From a virus: DNA of 37,904 nucleotides. The notes beneath the pieces were generated by a model. That model worked only from the letters and a program-made list of their open reading frames with translations, was not told where the DNA came from and made no database searches. The position numbers were made by a program, and so were the translations under genes. The stretch spans positions 1-37,904 of IMG/VR virus record IMGVR_UViG_3300033150_002214; one strand, 5' to 3'. This document shows, in pieces, positions 1 to 7,679 of the stretch. Within the stretch, counting starts at the first letter, position 1; each line of letters starts with the position of its first letter.

Positions 1-73
1 CCTCCGGCTGGGACGCGCCCGGGGAAGGACCCGCTGCATCATAGGCAGCCCCGAGCGGCCGGGGCGCAGTAGG

Positions 74-181
74 TCAAGCTGTGGCCGCGTACCGGATCAT
101 GATCAGAATGATCGCTATCAGGCCGATCACAAGCAGCACCAGATCACCAAAATGGCCCGCCGGCAGCCTGTGCGCATTCAT
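74..181 (-). CDS. 35-aa single-span membrane peptide
   Basis: This 35-residue peptide reads MNAHRLPAGHFGD, then a hydrophobic run of about 16 residues (LVLLVIGLIAIILIMI), then RYAATA. It would form one transmembrane helix with a basic residue just after it. Its ATG overlaps the TGA of the upstream replication-like gene as ATGA, so it is probably expressed by translational coupling. Size and layout would fit a small holin, a pinholin or a membrane anchor, but nothing in the sequence decides its role. Being expressed straight after a replication initiator it could also tether replication to the membrane; that is speculation. Confidence 0.6.
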   Translation of the reverse strand: MNAHRLPAGHFGDLVLLVIGLIAIILIMIRYAATA

Positions 182-1404
182 CGCTTAGGCTCCTTGTAGC
201 CGTGCCGGCCGAGCTCCGCCAGCAGCTCCTCCCAGCGCTGCAGCGTCAGCCGAGGCCGCACGTTCCGCGCCAGGTGGAAGGCGTTCTGCCCCGTGCGCTT
301 GGCGAGCTGGATCGCCGTCAGCGCGATTCTCGCATCCTGGCTCATCGCCGAGGCCTCGATGCGCTGCCGTGCCCGGGCCAGGTCCTCCTCGGACAGGAAT
401 AGCCATCGCTCGCGGTTGACCAGGTCGGCGAAGAGCGCACGCGGATCGCCGCCCTCGCGCTCGGTGACGCGCACCGCCCGTTCGGCGGCGCCGACCCATT
501 GCACGGGCGTCGCCTTTGTCGCGCTCCGGGCGCGTTCACGGCGGAGCAGAGCCAGCAGGCGCGGCGTGTCGGTGAAGATGCCGGCATCCTCGATGTGCTG
601 GATGCTGGCCCCGGAGCCCTTTCGGGGGCGTCGGAATTGCTTGCGCGGAGGACCTCCGGATGATCCCGAGCCGGCGGTGCGCGCAGGATCCCCACCACCA
701 CCGCGCGAAGCGGACGCCACCACACCATGGTTTCTTACATCACGGCTATGGTCATGGTTTTGGTAGTGTCCGGCTGCCGGACGGGGGTCGTCCGGCTCCC
801 GGACGGGGGTCGTCCGAATTTCGGGCGGAGGTCGTCCGAATCCGATCGCCCCCGGCGGGCTGTAACCGGCCTCTGCGGAGGTCGGTTGGCGCGTGCGGCG
901 CCACAGCGTGGCCTGCGCGCCCGGGCGGATGATCTCGGGCGCCAGCTTGGGACGGCCGCGGGCGTCCTGCTCGCCGGTCGGCCGCATGGTCTGCTCGCGC
1001 CTGCGGGCGCGAAGATGATCGAGGCTCCCCGGTGCGCCGGGGATGCCCCAGGTATTGCTGAGAATGCGTTTCAGGCCCTCCAGACCCTCGCCCTGGACGC
1101 CGCCGCGGGCCACACAGACGAGCATGCCCATCGCCTCGAGTCGCTTGACGTGCTGCCAGAAGGTTGAAACGGCCACGCCGGCGCGGCCCGCGAGCTTCTT
1201 CGTGCCGTACGCGCCGAGCAGGTTGCCGCGGTCATCCGGGCAGTCGCAATGGTCGGCGATGGTTTCGAGCACGGTGCGTGAGGTCCTGTTGCTGCGTCGT
1301 TGAACGGAATAGAGCTCGCTGCGCGTGATCCAGATGGGGATCCGGTTCCGAAAGGTCTGGGCGCCGATCGGGGCGCCGTCACTTTGGCGGGCCGGTTGCG
1401 GCAT
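178..1404 (-). CDS. Winged-helix phage replication initiator candidate containing iterons
   Basis: This 408-aa protein has a helix-turn-helix in its first 110 residues (IWITRSELYSVQRR, then TKKLAGRAGVAVSTFWQHVK RLEAMGML), typical of phage replisome-organiser and RepA-like winged-helix proteins. The middle (about 125-265) is low-complexity, rich in Arg, Pro and Gly and probably disordered. The C-terminal part (about 270-408) is a helical conserved-looking domain. The start ATG has GGAGAG just upstream. DNA encoding the disordered middle carries three and a half 22-bp direct repeats beside an AT-richer stretch, which resembles phage lambda, where the origin lies inside the initiator gene O. An alternative reading is a transcriptional regulator. 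No helicase or primase motif was seen. Confidence 0.6.
   Translation of the reverse strand: MPQPARQSDGAPIGAQTFRNRIPIWITRSELYSVQRRSNRTSRTVLETIADHCDCPDDRGNLLGAYGTKKLAGRAGVAVSTFWQHVKRLEAMGMLVCVARGGVQGEGLEGLKRILSNTWGIPGAPGSLDHLRARRREQTMRPTGEQDARGRPKLAPEIIRPGAQATLWRRTRQPTSAEAGYSPPGAIGFGRPPPEIRTTPVREPDDPRPAAGHYQNHDHSRDVRNHGVVASASRGGGGDPARTAGSGSSGGPPRKQFRRPRKGSGASIQHIEDAGIFTDTPRLLALLRRERARSATKATPVQWVGAAERAVRVTEREGGDPRALFADLVNRERWLFLSEEDLARARQRIEASAMSQDARIALTAIQLAKRTGQNAFHLARNVRPRLTLQRWEELLAELGRHGYKEPKR
724..843. repeat. 22-bp iterons plus AT-richer flank: candidate replication origin
   Basis: Three complete 22-bp direct repeats occupy 766-787, 788-809 and 810-831, and a partial fourth begins at 832. 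The core is TCGTCCG, about five variable bases, CGGACG and a G-rich end. The middle copy holds a perfect dyad, CGTCCGG-ctc-CCGGACG. Because 22 is not a multiple of three, the copies are read in different frames, so the repetition is at DNA level and not a repeated peptide. The adjoining 724-765 segment is about 45% GC in a much richer genome and would suit an unwinding element. Gene-ward order (iterons, then AT-rich) is as in lambda ori. Confidence 0.6.
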
Positions 1405-1472
1405 ATCTCTCCGTCCGTGCGCCCGACGAGTTACCTCGATCGACGAAGCCGATCAAGAAAGAGGGTGATGTC

Positions 1473-1760
1473 CTATCCCTCCTCGCCGGCGGTCAGCTCC
1501 GCCAGCCTGGTCAGTTCGATCGCGGCAGCCAGGAGGTGCAACCTGCCCGAACTGGTGAGGTCGCCGCGGTCATTCCTGTCGTTGATGATGCGAAGGGCAG
1601 CGCTGACCACGCTCTCGCCGTTGATTTCCGCGGCGTGGCGCAGGTGCTCGCATGCCGGGCGGATCTCTTCCTCGAAACGATCGCCGTAGATGCCGCGCAA
1701 TGTGCGATGCGCTTCAAAGAACAGCGTCGTCGTGTGCGCGGCAACTTCAGCGGCGACCAT
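1473..1760 (-). CDS. Hypothetical early protein, 95 aa, helical
   Basis: A 95-residue, acidic, probably all-helical protein with no recognisable motif. Its start ATG is preceded by AGAGG at normal spacing and overlaps the end of the upstream 71-aa gene by 14 bp, placing it in the early operon that runs down to the replication-like gene. The N-terminal half (VAAHTTTLFFEAHRTLRGIY) and the C-terminal helix (LHLLAAAIELTRLAELTAGE) could pack as a small helical bundle. The family is not recognised and no function is proposed. Confidence 0.6.
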   Translation of the reverse strand: MVAAEVAAHTTTLFFEAHRTLRGIYGDRFEEEIRPACEHLRHAAEINGESVVSAALRIINDRNDRGDLTSSGRLHLLAAAIELTRLAELTAGEEG

Positions 1761-1962
1761 GAGGACCTCTTTTCCGCCCCGGTCGATTGCTCAGCGTGAT
1801 GGCCGCCTCAATCGCTTCCGGCCAATAGGCGGCCGTCACTCGTACCTGCGGGCCGTGTGCTTTCGGCCGAATCGTGCACATGTAGCGGCGCCCGCGCGGC
1901 AAGTCGATGCACCGGATCGACCACCAGCCGATGGCATCGAGAACGGCGAGGTCGTCAGCCAT
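1747..1962 (-). CDS. Hypothetical early protein, 71 aa
   Basis: A 71-residue basic protein beginning MADDLAVLDAIGWWSIRC and ending in an Arg-rich tail. The middle (YMCTIRPKAHGPQVRVTAAY) looks like a short beta hairpin followed by a helix (WPEAIEAAITLSN). The chosen ATG has GGACAGG upstream and overlaps the stop of the preceding gene by 8 bp; a longer reading of the frame lacks a ribosome site. Small early phage protein of unknown role; the basic tail could bind nucleic acid, which is inference only. Confidence 0.6.
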   Translation of the reverse strand: MADDLAVLDAIGWWSIRCIDLPRGRRYMCTIRPKAHGPQVRVTAAYWPEAIEAAITLSNRPGRKRGPHGRR

Positions 1963-2938
1963 GGTCCTGTCCCTCCATGCGGGGCTTCTCCAGGGCGGCG
2001 ATCGGCACCTGGCCGAGGACCAGGCCGTCCAGCCGGCCAACGGTCAGAAACTGCCCGGTGCGCACCAGGACGATCTCGCTGGTGCCGCGCGGCAGCTCGA
2101 GGCGCAGCAGCTCCGTCGCCTCCCGGAAGACGATGAAGTCTCCTCGCCCGTCCTCACCGCCGGAAGCCGGGCGCATCGCGGTGCTCGGCGGCGGCACGGG
2201 CGCCCCCGGAGGCCCCGGAGGCCCGGGAGGCCCCGGAGGCCCCGGAGGCCGCGGGGGTGGCGGGGGCACAGGGACCGCCGTGGCGGGCGTCGTCGGCGCC
2301 TGGGGCGGCGGAACGGCCTCGGCCGAGGGTCCGGCCGCGGGCTCTGCCGGCGGCCCGTGGCGGCTTTCCGGCGGTCGCGTGGCCTTCGCCGGTCGCTGCT
2401 CAGGAACCGGGGGCGCCGGGGGCGCGGGGGGTGCCGGGGGCGGCGGGCCGGCGGCTTCCGAGGCCTCGGTTTCGCGGCGCGCGACCTGCATGGCCTTCCA
2501 GTCCCGGACGGACGGGCCGCCGGCCTCGAGCCAGTCGAGACGTTCATCACCGCCGGGTTTGCCCAGCTCCCCCCAACGGTAATAGTGCGTCTGGCAGAGC
2601 CGCTTGGCCGTGATCGGCTTCTCACAGCCGGCCGCAGCGCAGATCGTCGCCCCCGGGCGCTGCTCGCCGGGCTTGAGTTTCCGTTTCGCCGGCGGCGGGA
2701 CATCTTCCTCGCCCTGGAAGGTCTTCAGCTCGCCCGTGACGCTGATGCCGACGATCTGGCGGAAGCTGCAGTCGAGCGCAGTGCAGTAGACCTCGATGCG
2801 CCGCCAGCCGTTCACGGCCGCGATCTCCTGGCGCTTCGTGCTCCCTCGGCAGACCGGGCAGCGCAGTCGCCTGTCGAAGTCGACGACTTCTTCTTCCGGC
2901 AGTCGCGGCATGGTTCCCGTCATGATCATGAAGCTCAT
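1955..2938 (-). CDS. Zinc-finger protein with Pro-rich and collagen-like linker
   Basis: This 327-aa protein has two N-terminal zinc-binding modules. The first uses C27, C30, C52 and C57 (CPVC ... YCTALDC). The second uses C100, C105, C115 and H118 (ICAAAGCEKPITAKRLCQTH), a pattern seen in small phage DNA-binding proteins. Residues about 164-250 are Pro/Ala-rich and contain a collagen-like Gly-Pro-Pro run (about 233-248). The last 60 residues form a folded-looking basic/hydrophobic domain. The ATG overlaps the upstream stop as ATGA. It is likely a nucleic-acid-binding early protein; the collagen-like run lies inside it and not in a fibre gene, which is unusual. Confidence 0.65.
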   Translation of the reverse strand: MSFMIMTGTMPRLPEEEVVDFDRRLRCPVCRGSTKRQEIAAVNGWRRIEVYCTALDCSFRQIVGISVTGELKTFQGEEDVPPPAKRKLKPGEQRPGATICAAAGCEKPITAKRLCQTHYYRWGELGKPGGDERLDWLEAGGPSVRDWKAMQVARRETEASEAAGPPPPAPPAPPAPPVPEQRPAKATRPPESRHGPPAEPAAGPSAEAVPPPQAPTTPATAVPVPPPPPRPPGPPGPPGPPGPPGAPVPPPSTAMRPASGGEDGRGDFIVFREATELLRLELPRGTSEIVLVRTGQFLTVGRLDGLVLGQVPIAALEKPRMEGQDHG

Positions 2939-4149
2939 CGCGTCATCTGCAGCGAGGCCTCGCCCGCCGCCTCGGATCCGAAAACAAGCTCCCGGAACAT
3001 CCGGTACTGCTCCGTATGCAGGCCGCGGAAGTAGGCCGACCAGGCCTGCGACCAGGACAGGCCCGGTTCGATCTCTTCCGCCGGGATCCGGCCTACCGAG
3101 TAATACCACTGATCCGCTCCCCACCAGACGGAGCCATCGCCGTTGGCCAGGCTGGGCGCAATCTGATCCTCATAAATCTCACTCGCCGACAGCAGGGACA
3201 GGTACCAGTCGCCGTGCGTGTTGTAGGTGCGGTGCGACACCGACCACAGGACCGGCGCTCCGGGCTTCATGGCTCGCGCGATCTCGGCGACGAATGCCGC
3301 GTAACCGTCATCGCTCATCGCATCCTCGGCCGGCAAGTGAGCGACCGGGTAGAAGTCGTACAGCGACGGCGTGAACCAGTCGATGCGCTCGATCAGAGCC
3401 GTCGCCGCGGTCCAATGATCGATCTTTCGCTGCCGCGTTTCCGGCCGGCAGTTCGCCCACGCTTTCGGGCCCCCATCCTCCCAGCCCAGGTACCACACCG
3501 TCGGCAGGCCCCAATAAGAGATCAGCGCGCCCGGACGCTCCTGTTTCACCACATCGGCGGCCAGGGCCATCTGCTCGATCGTGTGATTCCACTGCGCACT
3601 TCCGGGGGCGGCGGCCAGGCCGCGTGTGTACGGGCCCTCCATATCCAGGCAGATGAAGCCCTCGAAGTCGGCATCCGGGATCTTCGCCGGGATATACCGG
3701 CGCAACCGATCGGGATCGATCGTGCCCGTCAGGTCCGGGTCCATGTGCACGTGGAGGAAGATCGGAATCATGGCGACGTCCGTCGCCTCGATGATCTCCG
3801 TGCTGAGGGGGCGGGACGTCGTGCCGGCGAAGACCGACAGGCGAGGCGCCGCTTCCGGGGGCGGGAGCTGCGCTTCGCAGTCGGCGAGACGCTGGCGCAG
3901 CTCCTTGAGCTCGACCCGCAAGCGGCCGATCTCGGCCGCCTGCGCCTCGATCGCCTCGATCAGGGCGCCATTCAGTTGTTGGAGGCGCGCCTGCTCCGCT
4001 TCGGCCGCGAGCAGCGCCGTCGCGTAGTCGGCCTGGGCCTGGCGGAGAAGAGCGAGGCCTTCATCGAATATCGCGCCGGGCTCGGCGCCGCCCCCGGAAG
4101 CAGGGCCGGAAATGATGGCGAGGAGGAGAAGGAGAGCGAATCGTGTCAT
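2935..4149 (-). CDS. Secreted or envelope glycoside-hydrolase-like protein with coiled coil
   Basis: This 404-aa protein starts with a signal peptide (MTRFALLLLLAIISGPASGG), followed by a long coiled coil (about 25-95, rich in Leu, Ala, Glu and Gln). The rest (about 105-400) looks like a TIM-barrel glycoside hydrolase with similarity in style to hyaluronidase-like proteins: a strand ending FICLDMEGPY with an acid pair at D169/E171, then LISYWGLPTVWYLGW, FTPSLYDFY and SVWWGADQWYY. It starts at ATG 4149, with AAAGGA seven bases upstream; the long upstream extension of the frame has no such signal. A role in cell-wall or glycan degradation during lysis or entry is inferred. It could instead be a host-acquired exported protein. 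Confidence 0.65.
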   Translation of the reverse strand: MTRFALLLLLAIISGPASGGGAEPGAIFDEGLALLRQAQADYATALLAAEAEQARLQQLNGALIEAIEAQAAEIGRLRVELKELRQRLADCEAQLPPPEAAPRLSVFAGTTSRPLSTEIIEATDVAMIPIFLHVHMDPDLTGTIDPDRLRRYIPAKIPDADFEGFICLDMEGPYTRGLAAAPGSAQWNHTIEQMALAADVVKQERPGALISYWGLPTVWYLGWEDGGPKAWANCRPETRQRKIDHWTAATALIERIDWFTPSLYDFYPVAHLPAEDAMSDDGYAAFVAEIARAMKPGAPVLWSVSHRTYNTHGDWYLSLLSASEIYEDQIAPSLANGDGSVWWGADQWYYSVGRIPAEEIEPGLSWSQAWSAYFRGLHTEQYRMFRELVFGSEAAGEASLQMTR

Positions 4150-4192
4150 GGTGTGTCCTTTCAGGTTTGAAACGCGGAGGGCCGCGGAGGAT

Positions 4193-4741
4193 TCATGGCG
4201 CGCTGCCTTTCTTCTTGCCGCCCCCGGAAGCCTTCTTCTCCTGGGCCTGGAATAGGCGGAGCTGCTCGCGATCGCCATCGAGGTACTCCAGCGCCCGATC
4301 GATGATGGCCTGGAGCTTCTCGACGGTGCCGGCCTGCAGGCAATAGCGCTCGCCATCGACGTCGCCGGCGCTGTACGGCTTCTCGGGCTTGTGCGGCGTG
4401 TTGATGACGAGCGGGGCCCGGCTGTCATCGAGCGTCTTGAGTGCCGTGATAACGGCCCCCATGATGCCGTCCTTCCAGGAGAACGAGACGCCGCGCGGCG
4501 TCACGGACGCGATCCAGTGCGCCAGGTGCTTCTCGGGGATGTCGCACATGACGCCCACATCGAGGTCGAGGGCGTGCAGCGCCTCGATGAAGCGCTTCTT
4601 CGGCGGATCGCCCGACGTGAGGCGGTAGGTGTCCGGGTCCTCATCGTCTCCGGGGGCGCGCAGGACCATGTAGGCGATCGTGACTTTCTTTCCATCCCAC
4701 TTCACCTTCGTGATGTGGCGACCGATCTTCTTGGGTTTCAT
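4193..4741 (-). CDS. Hypothetical early protein, 182 aa
   Basis: A 182-residue mixed alpha/beta protein beginning MKPKKIGRHITKVKWDGKKV. It seems to have an N-terminal beta-rich domain that includes DVGVMCDIPEKHLAHWIASV and GVSFSWKDGIMGAVITALKT, and a helical C-terminal segment (VEKLQAIIDRALEYLDG) with a Lys/Gly-rich tail. The ATG overlaps the stop of the upstream ParB-like gene as ATGA, so the two are probably co-translated and may work together. I do not recognise the family. One copy of the dispersed 10-mer (4220) encodes part of the low-complexity tail. Confidence 0.65.
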   Translation of the reverse strand: MKPKKIGRHITKVKWDGKKVTIAYMVLRAPGDDEDPDTYRLTSGDPPKKRFIEALHALDLDVGVMCDIPEKHLAHWIASVTPRGVSFSWKDGIMGAVITALKTLDDSRAPLVINTPHKPEKPYSAGDVDGERYCLQAGTVEKLQAIIDRALEYLDGDREQLRLFQAQEKKASGGGKKKGSAP

Positions 4742-6375
4742 GCCGGCACCGCCTTCGGGCCCCCGGAATGGGCGGCGGCGCGTTTCGTGCGGCCCCCGGA
4801 ACGGGGAGCCGCTCGCTTCTTACGTTGCTTTGTGCGGGGCTTCGTCTTCGTCGATGATGCTTCTTCCGGGGGCTCGAGCTTCGGCTTCGCCGGCATCGCC
4901 TCGGCCAGCTCGGGGAAGATCTCCAGCCACGCCTCGTCCAGGACGTCGATCGACTCGGAGATGGCATCCGCGACCAGGTCCTTGTTCCCCTCGATGAGGT
5001 CCTTGCCCCGCTCACGGACGAAGCGCACGAGCAACTCGCCGCGCTCGGCATCATCGTTCGATCCCAGCCGCCGCAGGAACGGTTGCAGGGCGGCGCGGGC
5101 TTTCGCGCCGGCCGCGCCGCGGCGGGAGACGTCGTGCATCCAGCTCTGCGTGTCGATGATGAGGCTGAACATCGCTACCCGCCAGGCATCGCCGATGATG
5201 AGCTTCTCGACGCGCCGGCAGAGATCGTCCTCCCATTTCCGCAGCGCGTGATCGAGCTTGGCCTGCGCTTCGTTCTTGGCGCTGGCCGCCTTGGCGCCGC
5301 GCTTCTCGGCCGGCGTGGGCTGTTTCGGCGCCTGCTTGCGCTTGGCGGCCGCCGTCACAGCGCCCGGGCGCACGAAGTCCACCTCGCGCTCCGCGATCGC
5401 CTTCCTCGCCAGCGCCGGCGTGGGCGCTTTCTTCTTCCCGTCGGCCGCGGCGTTCTTCACGAGCGTATTGCTCGCCCGCAGCACCGCCGAGCTGGCGGCC
5501 TTCGTCTTGTCCTTGTAACACCCCGCGTTCAGGCACACCGCTTTCCGGGGGGCTTCGGCATCCTCGAAGAGGCCTGGCGCGTTGGCCGAGTTCTCCGGGC
5601 AGGCGCTGCAGGCGAGCTTGCCGGCGAACTCGGCCTCGAGCCGCCAGGGCACGGCGTCGAGCGTGCGCTGATGCTGCTCGACGTAGTGGCGCGTCTCCGC
5701 GATGGAATGCGGCGGCCACATGTCGCCCTTCCGGGGGCGATGGATTCCGTAACCGTGCGACTTCGTTGCGCAGATGCGGCCGGCGACATCCTCCTGGTCA
5801 TCGAAGCTCGCCAGGCGCGCGATGAGCTGGGCGTGCCCGAGGTAGATGAGCTCATCGAGCAGCATTTGGCGCACGCGCGGAGACAGGCGCAGCAGCGCCA
5901 GACGCCCTTCAACCCAGCGCCCGGAACATCCGATCATGGCGGCCACTGCCTGCACATCATCGGCGCCGTCGGCGAGCAGGGCCTGGCAGGCCTCGGCCTC
6001 CTCGAGCGGGTGGAGGTCCTCGCGGTGGAGGTTCTCGATTGCCTGAGCGGCGCGGATCTCACTTTCGGGGGCCGGCGGCAAGACGAACGCCGCGATCGTC
6101 TTTTGCTTGAGGCGCCTGTGCGCCTCGAGCCGCCGATAGCCGAAGCCGAGCGTGAAACGGCCCCCGGACGTTCCGGCCCCGGAATCGGCCTCATAGACGC
6201 GGATGGGTTGCATGAGCCCCTGGTCCGCGATCGATTTCGCCAGCTCGTCAATCTTGGCTTCCTCGGCCGCGCCGGTGCGTAGGCGATGATTGGAGATGAG
6301 CTCATCGATCCTGTCGATGGGGATGTCGCGCGGCTCACCCTGCGCGCCATCCTTCAGCTTCGTGCCCGTCGCCAT
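4738..6375 (-). CDS. ParB/Spo0J-like DNA-binding protein with Cys cluster
   Basis: This 545-aa protein carries a ParB N-terminal domain (about 15-120) with the GFGYRR box at 77-82 and ENLHRED at 114-120, which in the ParB family bind nucleotide, and then a helix-turn-helix (about 139-165). A putative zinc cluster follows (C256, C259, C281, C286). The C-terminal third is helical, ending in a Lys/Arg/Ser-rich tail. Start ATG 6375 is preferred because AGGAG lies seven bases upstream; ATG 6381 is also possible. Phage proteins of this type may act in replication, plasmid-like segregation or gene control. No ParA partner is present, so a full partition system is not supported. The tail contains two 10-mer copies. 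Confidence 0.8.
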   Translation of the reverse strand: MATGTKLKDGAQGEPRDIPIDRIDELISNHRLRTGAAEEAKIDELAKSIADQGLMQPIRVYEADSGAGTSGGRFTLGFGYRRLEAHRRLKQKTIAAFVLPPAPESEIRAAQAIENLHREDLHPLEEAEACQALLADGADDVQAVAAMIGCSGRWVEGRLALLRLSPRVRQMLLDELIYLGHAQLIARLASFDDQEDVAGRICATKSHGYGIHRPRKGDMWPPHSIAETRHYVEQHQRTLDAVPWRLEAEFAGKLACSACPENSANAPGLFEDAEAPRKAVCLNAGCYKDKTKAASSAVLRASNTLVKNAAADGKKKAPTPALARKAIAEREVDFVRPGAVTAAAKRKQAPKQPTPAEKRGAKAASAKNEAQAKLDHALRKWEDDLCRRVEKLIIGDAWRVAMFSLIIDTQSWMHDVSRRGAAGAKARAALQPFLRRLGSNDDAERGELLVRFVRERGKDLIEGNKDLVADAISESIDVLDEAWLEIFPELAEAMPAKPKLEPPEEASSTKTKPRTKQRKKRAAPRSGGRTKRAAAHSGGPKAVPA

Positions 6376-6377
6376 GA

Positions 6378-6803
6378 TCATGCTCCTGTCATCTGAGTTC
6401 GGCATACCGCGGGCGTCGCGGGACAGTGCGGCATGAAGAGAGAGTTCCCGTCGCTGCGGTTCGGCAAGATGATGCGCACGTCCGGCGGCGCATCGATCGC
6501 GAGCTTCACGCCGGCGGAATTGGCACGCTCGATCGAGATCCGGATGTCGGTCGGTGCGGGCGTGTCCGGCGGCCACGCGGCCGAAGGCAGCCGCGTCCCC
6601 GGAAGGCGGAGGAAGATGGCGGCGCCCACCGGAACCTTCGTAAACAGGGTGCCCATGTGGCAGTCCTCCGGTTGGCGGTGAAACATCGGTCCCGTGCGCA
6701 CGATGCCGAGGCGCTCGCCGCGGGCGGCGATCATGAGCGCACATGCGGCCCCGATGCCGATGAGCAGCAGCACCACAATGCCGATCCAGGTGAGCACGCT
6801 CAT
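6378..6803 (-). CDS. Membrane-anchored hypothetical protein, 141 aa
   Basis: Residues 5-27 form a strongly hydrophobic segment (LTWIGIVVLLLIGIGAACAL), followed by a basic stretch, so the protein is probably an N-terminally anchored membrane protein. The remaining soluble part contains several Cys (around 47 and in the last 20 residues), PTDIRISIERANSAGVKLAI, and a beta-rich look. The start overlaps the upstream stop as ATGA, and the stop lies just before the start of the ParB-like gene. Family not recognised. It might be a lysis accessory or an envelope protein; nothing decides this. Confidence 0.6.
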   Translation of the reverse strand: MSVLTWIGIVVLLLIGIGAACALMIAARGERLGIVRTGPMFHRQPEDCHMGTLFTKVPVGAAIFLRLPGTRLPSAAWPPDTPAPTDIRISIERANSAGVKLAIDAPPDVRIILPNRSDGNSLFMPHCPATPAVCRTQMTGA

Positions 6804-7081
6804 GCCGCACCTCCGCCCCCGGAAGTGTTGTCGAGAAGAGGATCGAATCGCACGATCTCGGCCGCGCAGGCGCGGCAGAAGAAGATGCGCCCGTCGGCGC
6901 GGTTGCTGGATTCTGGCCGTCCGTGGATCGCCAGACCGGCATCGAGACCATTCATCCGCCGGCCACATTGCTGGCACCGCGTGCGCATGAACAGCCAGGT
7001 GCGCAGGCGCTTCAACGGCCCCGGTCGATCGATGACGATCGGCGAGCGGAAGCGGATGCAGCCGAGGATGTAGCCGATCAT
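6800..7081 (-). CDS. Small zinc-ribbon protein, 93 aa
   Basis: Two Cys pairs, C36-x2-C39 (RCQQCGRRM) and C69-x2-C72 (FFCRACAAE), make a zinc ribbon. The N-terminus is basic with a hydrophobic start (MIGYILGCIRFRSPIVI), and the C-terminus ends in Gly/Ala encoded near one copy of the 10-mer (6825). Start and stop both overlap the neighbouring genes as ATGA, so it is translated within the early operon. A nucleic-acid-binding role is likely from the ribbon; the exact role is unknown. Confidence 0.6.
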   Translation of the reverse strand: MIGYILGCIRFRSPIVIDRPGPLKRLRTWLFMRTRCQQCGRRMNGLDAGLAIHGRPESSNRADGRIFFCRACAAEIVRFDPLLDNTSGGGGAA

Positions 7082-7413
7082 GCCGCACCTCCGAACAGGG
7101 TTGTCTCTTCAACGCGGGAGGCTACGCCGCAAGCGGGCGGGCGCGCTTCCGGGGGCGTGGCCCTCTGCGGTTCGAAGAATCGGATCGTCGCGGCCGAGAA
7201 GCGGCCATCCTCGTGGGCGATGACGAAGCGCCTTTGGCCCGCGCCCCCGGAACGGCTGCTGTTGCAGAGTGAGCGGCGGCCCCGGCAGAGCTTGAGGGCG
7301 ATCTTCCGCGTGCGCACCGTCGCATGGATCTCGATCAGCCCGAGGCCATAGAAGCGCTTGGCGCGAGACTCGCGCACGACGGTATCGTTATCCGGCAGAC
7401 GCACCTTGGTCAT
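7078..7413 (-). CDS. Hypothetical early protein, 111 aa
   Basis: A 111-residue basic protein, MTKVRLPDNDTVVRESRAKR at the start, then FYGLGLIEIHATVRTRKIAL with alternating hydrophobics suggesting beta strands, a Ser/Gly-rich turn and QRRFVIAHEDGRFSAATIRF. The last 25 residues are Pro/Ala-rich and probably disordered. Its ends overlap both neighbours as ATGA. Two 10-mer copies (7147, 7243) fall in the loop and tail segments. No family recognised. Confidence 0.6.
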   Translation of the reverse strand: MTKVRLPDNDTVVRESRAKRFYGLGLIEIHATVRTRKIALKLCRGRRSLCNSSRSGGAGQRRFVIAHEDGRFSAATIRFFEPQRATPPEARPPACGVASRVEETTLFGGAA

Positions 7414-7679
7414 GATGCTTGCGTGAGCTCCGTAATACGGTGTTTGCCGGATGGAGCGAAGGCGCGGGAGCTGTTCAACTTCTCCGCCTCGGTCGCCGCG
7501 AGCGAGATCATCTGCGCGAGAATCTGCGCTTGGGCGGTCTCGAGCTCGGCGAACGGTTCCGGGCCGGCGAGAAAGATGATGTGCTTCGGCGACTTGCCCA
7601 GGCGCTCGACGATCCGCAGATCCCAGTCATCGCCGAGGTCGTCGTAATCGGTGAATCGCACTTCACGCGTGATGCTCAT
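7410..7679 (-). CDS. Hypothetical early protein, 89 aa
   Basis: An 89-residue protein beginning MSITREVRFTDYDDLGDDWD, with GAGGAGG eight bases upstream of the ATG, an excellent ribosome site. The middle, KHIIFLAGPEPFAELETAQA, is followed by a helix that runs to about residue 70. It heads the tightly overlapping chain of genes that ends at the 182-aa gene (4193). Family and function are not recognised. Confidence 0.6.
   Translation of the reverse strand: MSITREVRFTDYDDLGDDWDLRIVERLGKSPKHIIFLAGPEPFAELETAQAQILAQMISLAATEAEKLNSSRAFAPSGKHRITELTQAS

Noticed and set aside
4738-6375. Complete plasmid-type partition system
   Set aside because: Only ParB-like proteins are present; there is no ParA-type ATPase with a deviant Walker motif in the window.
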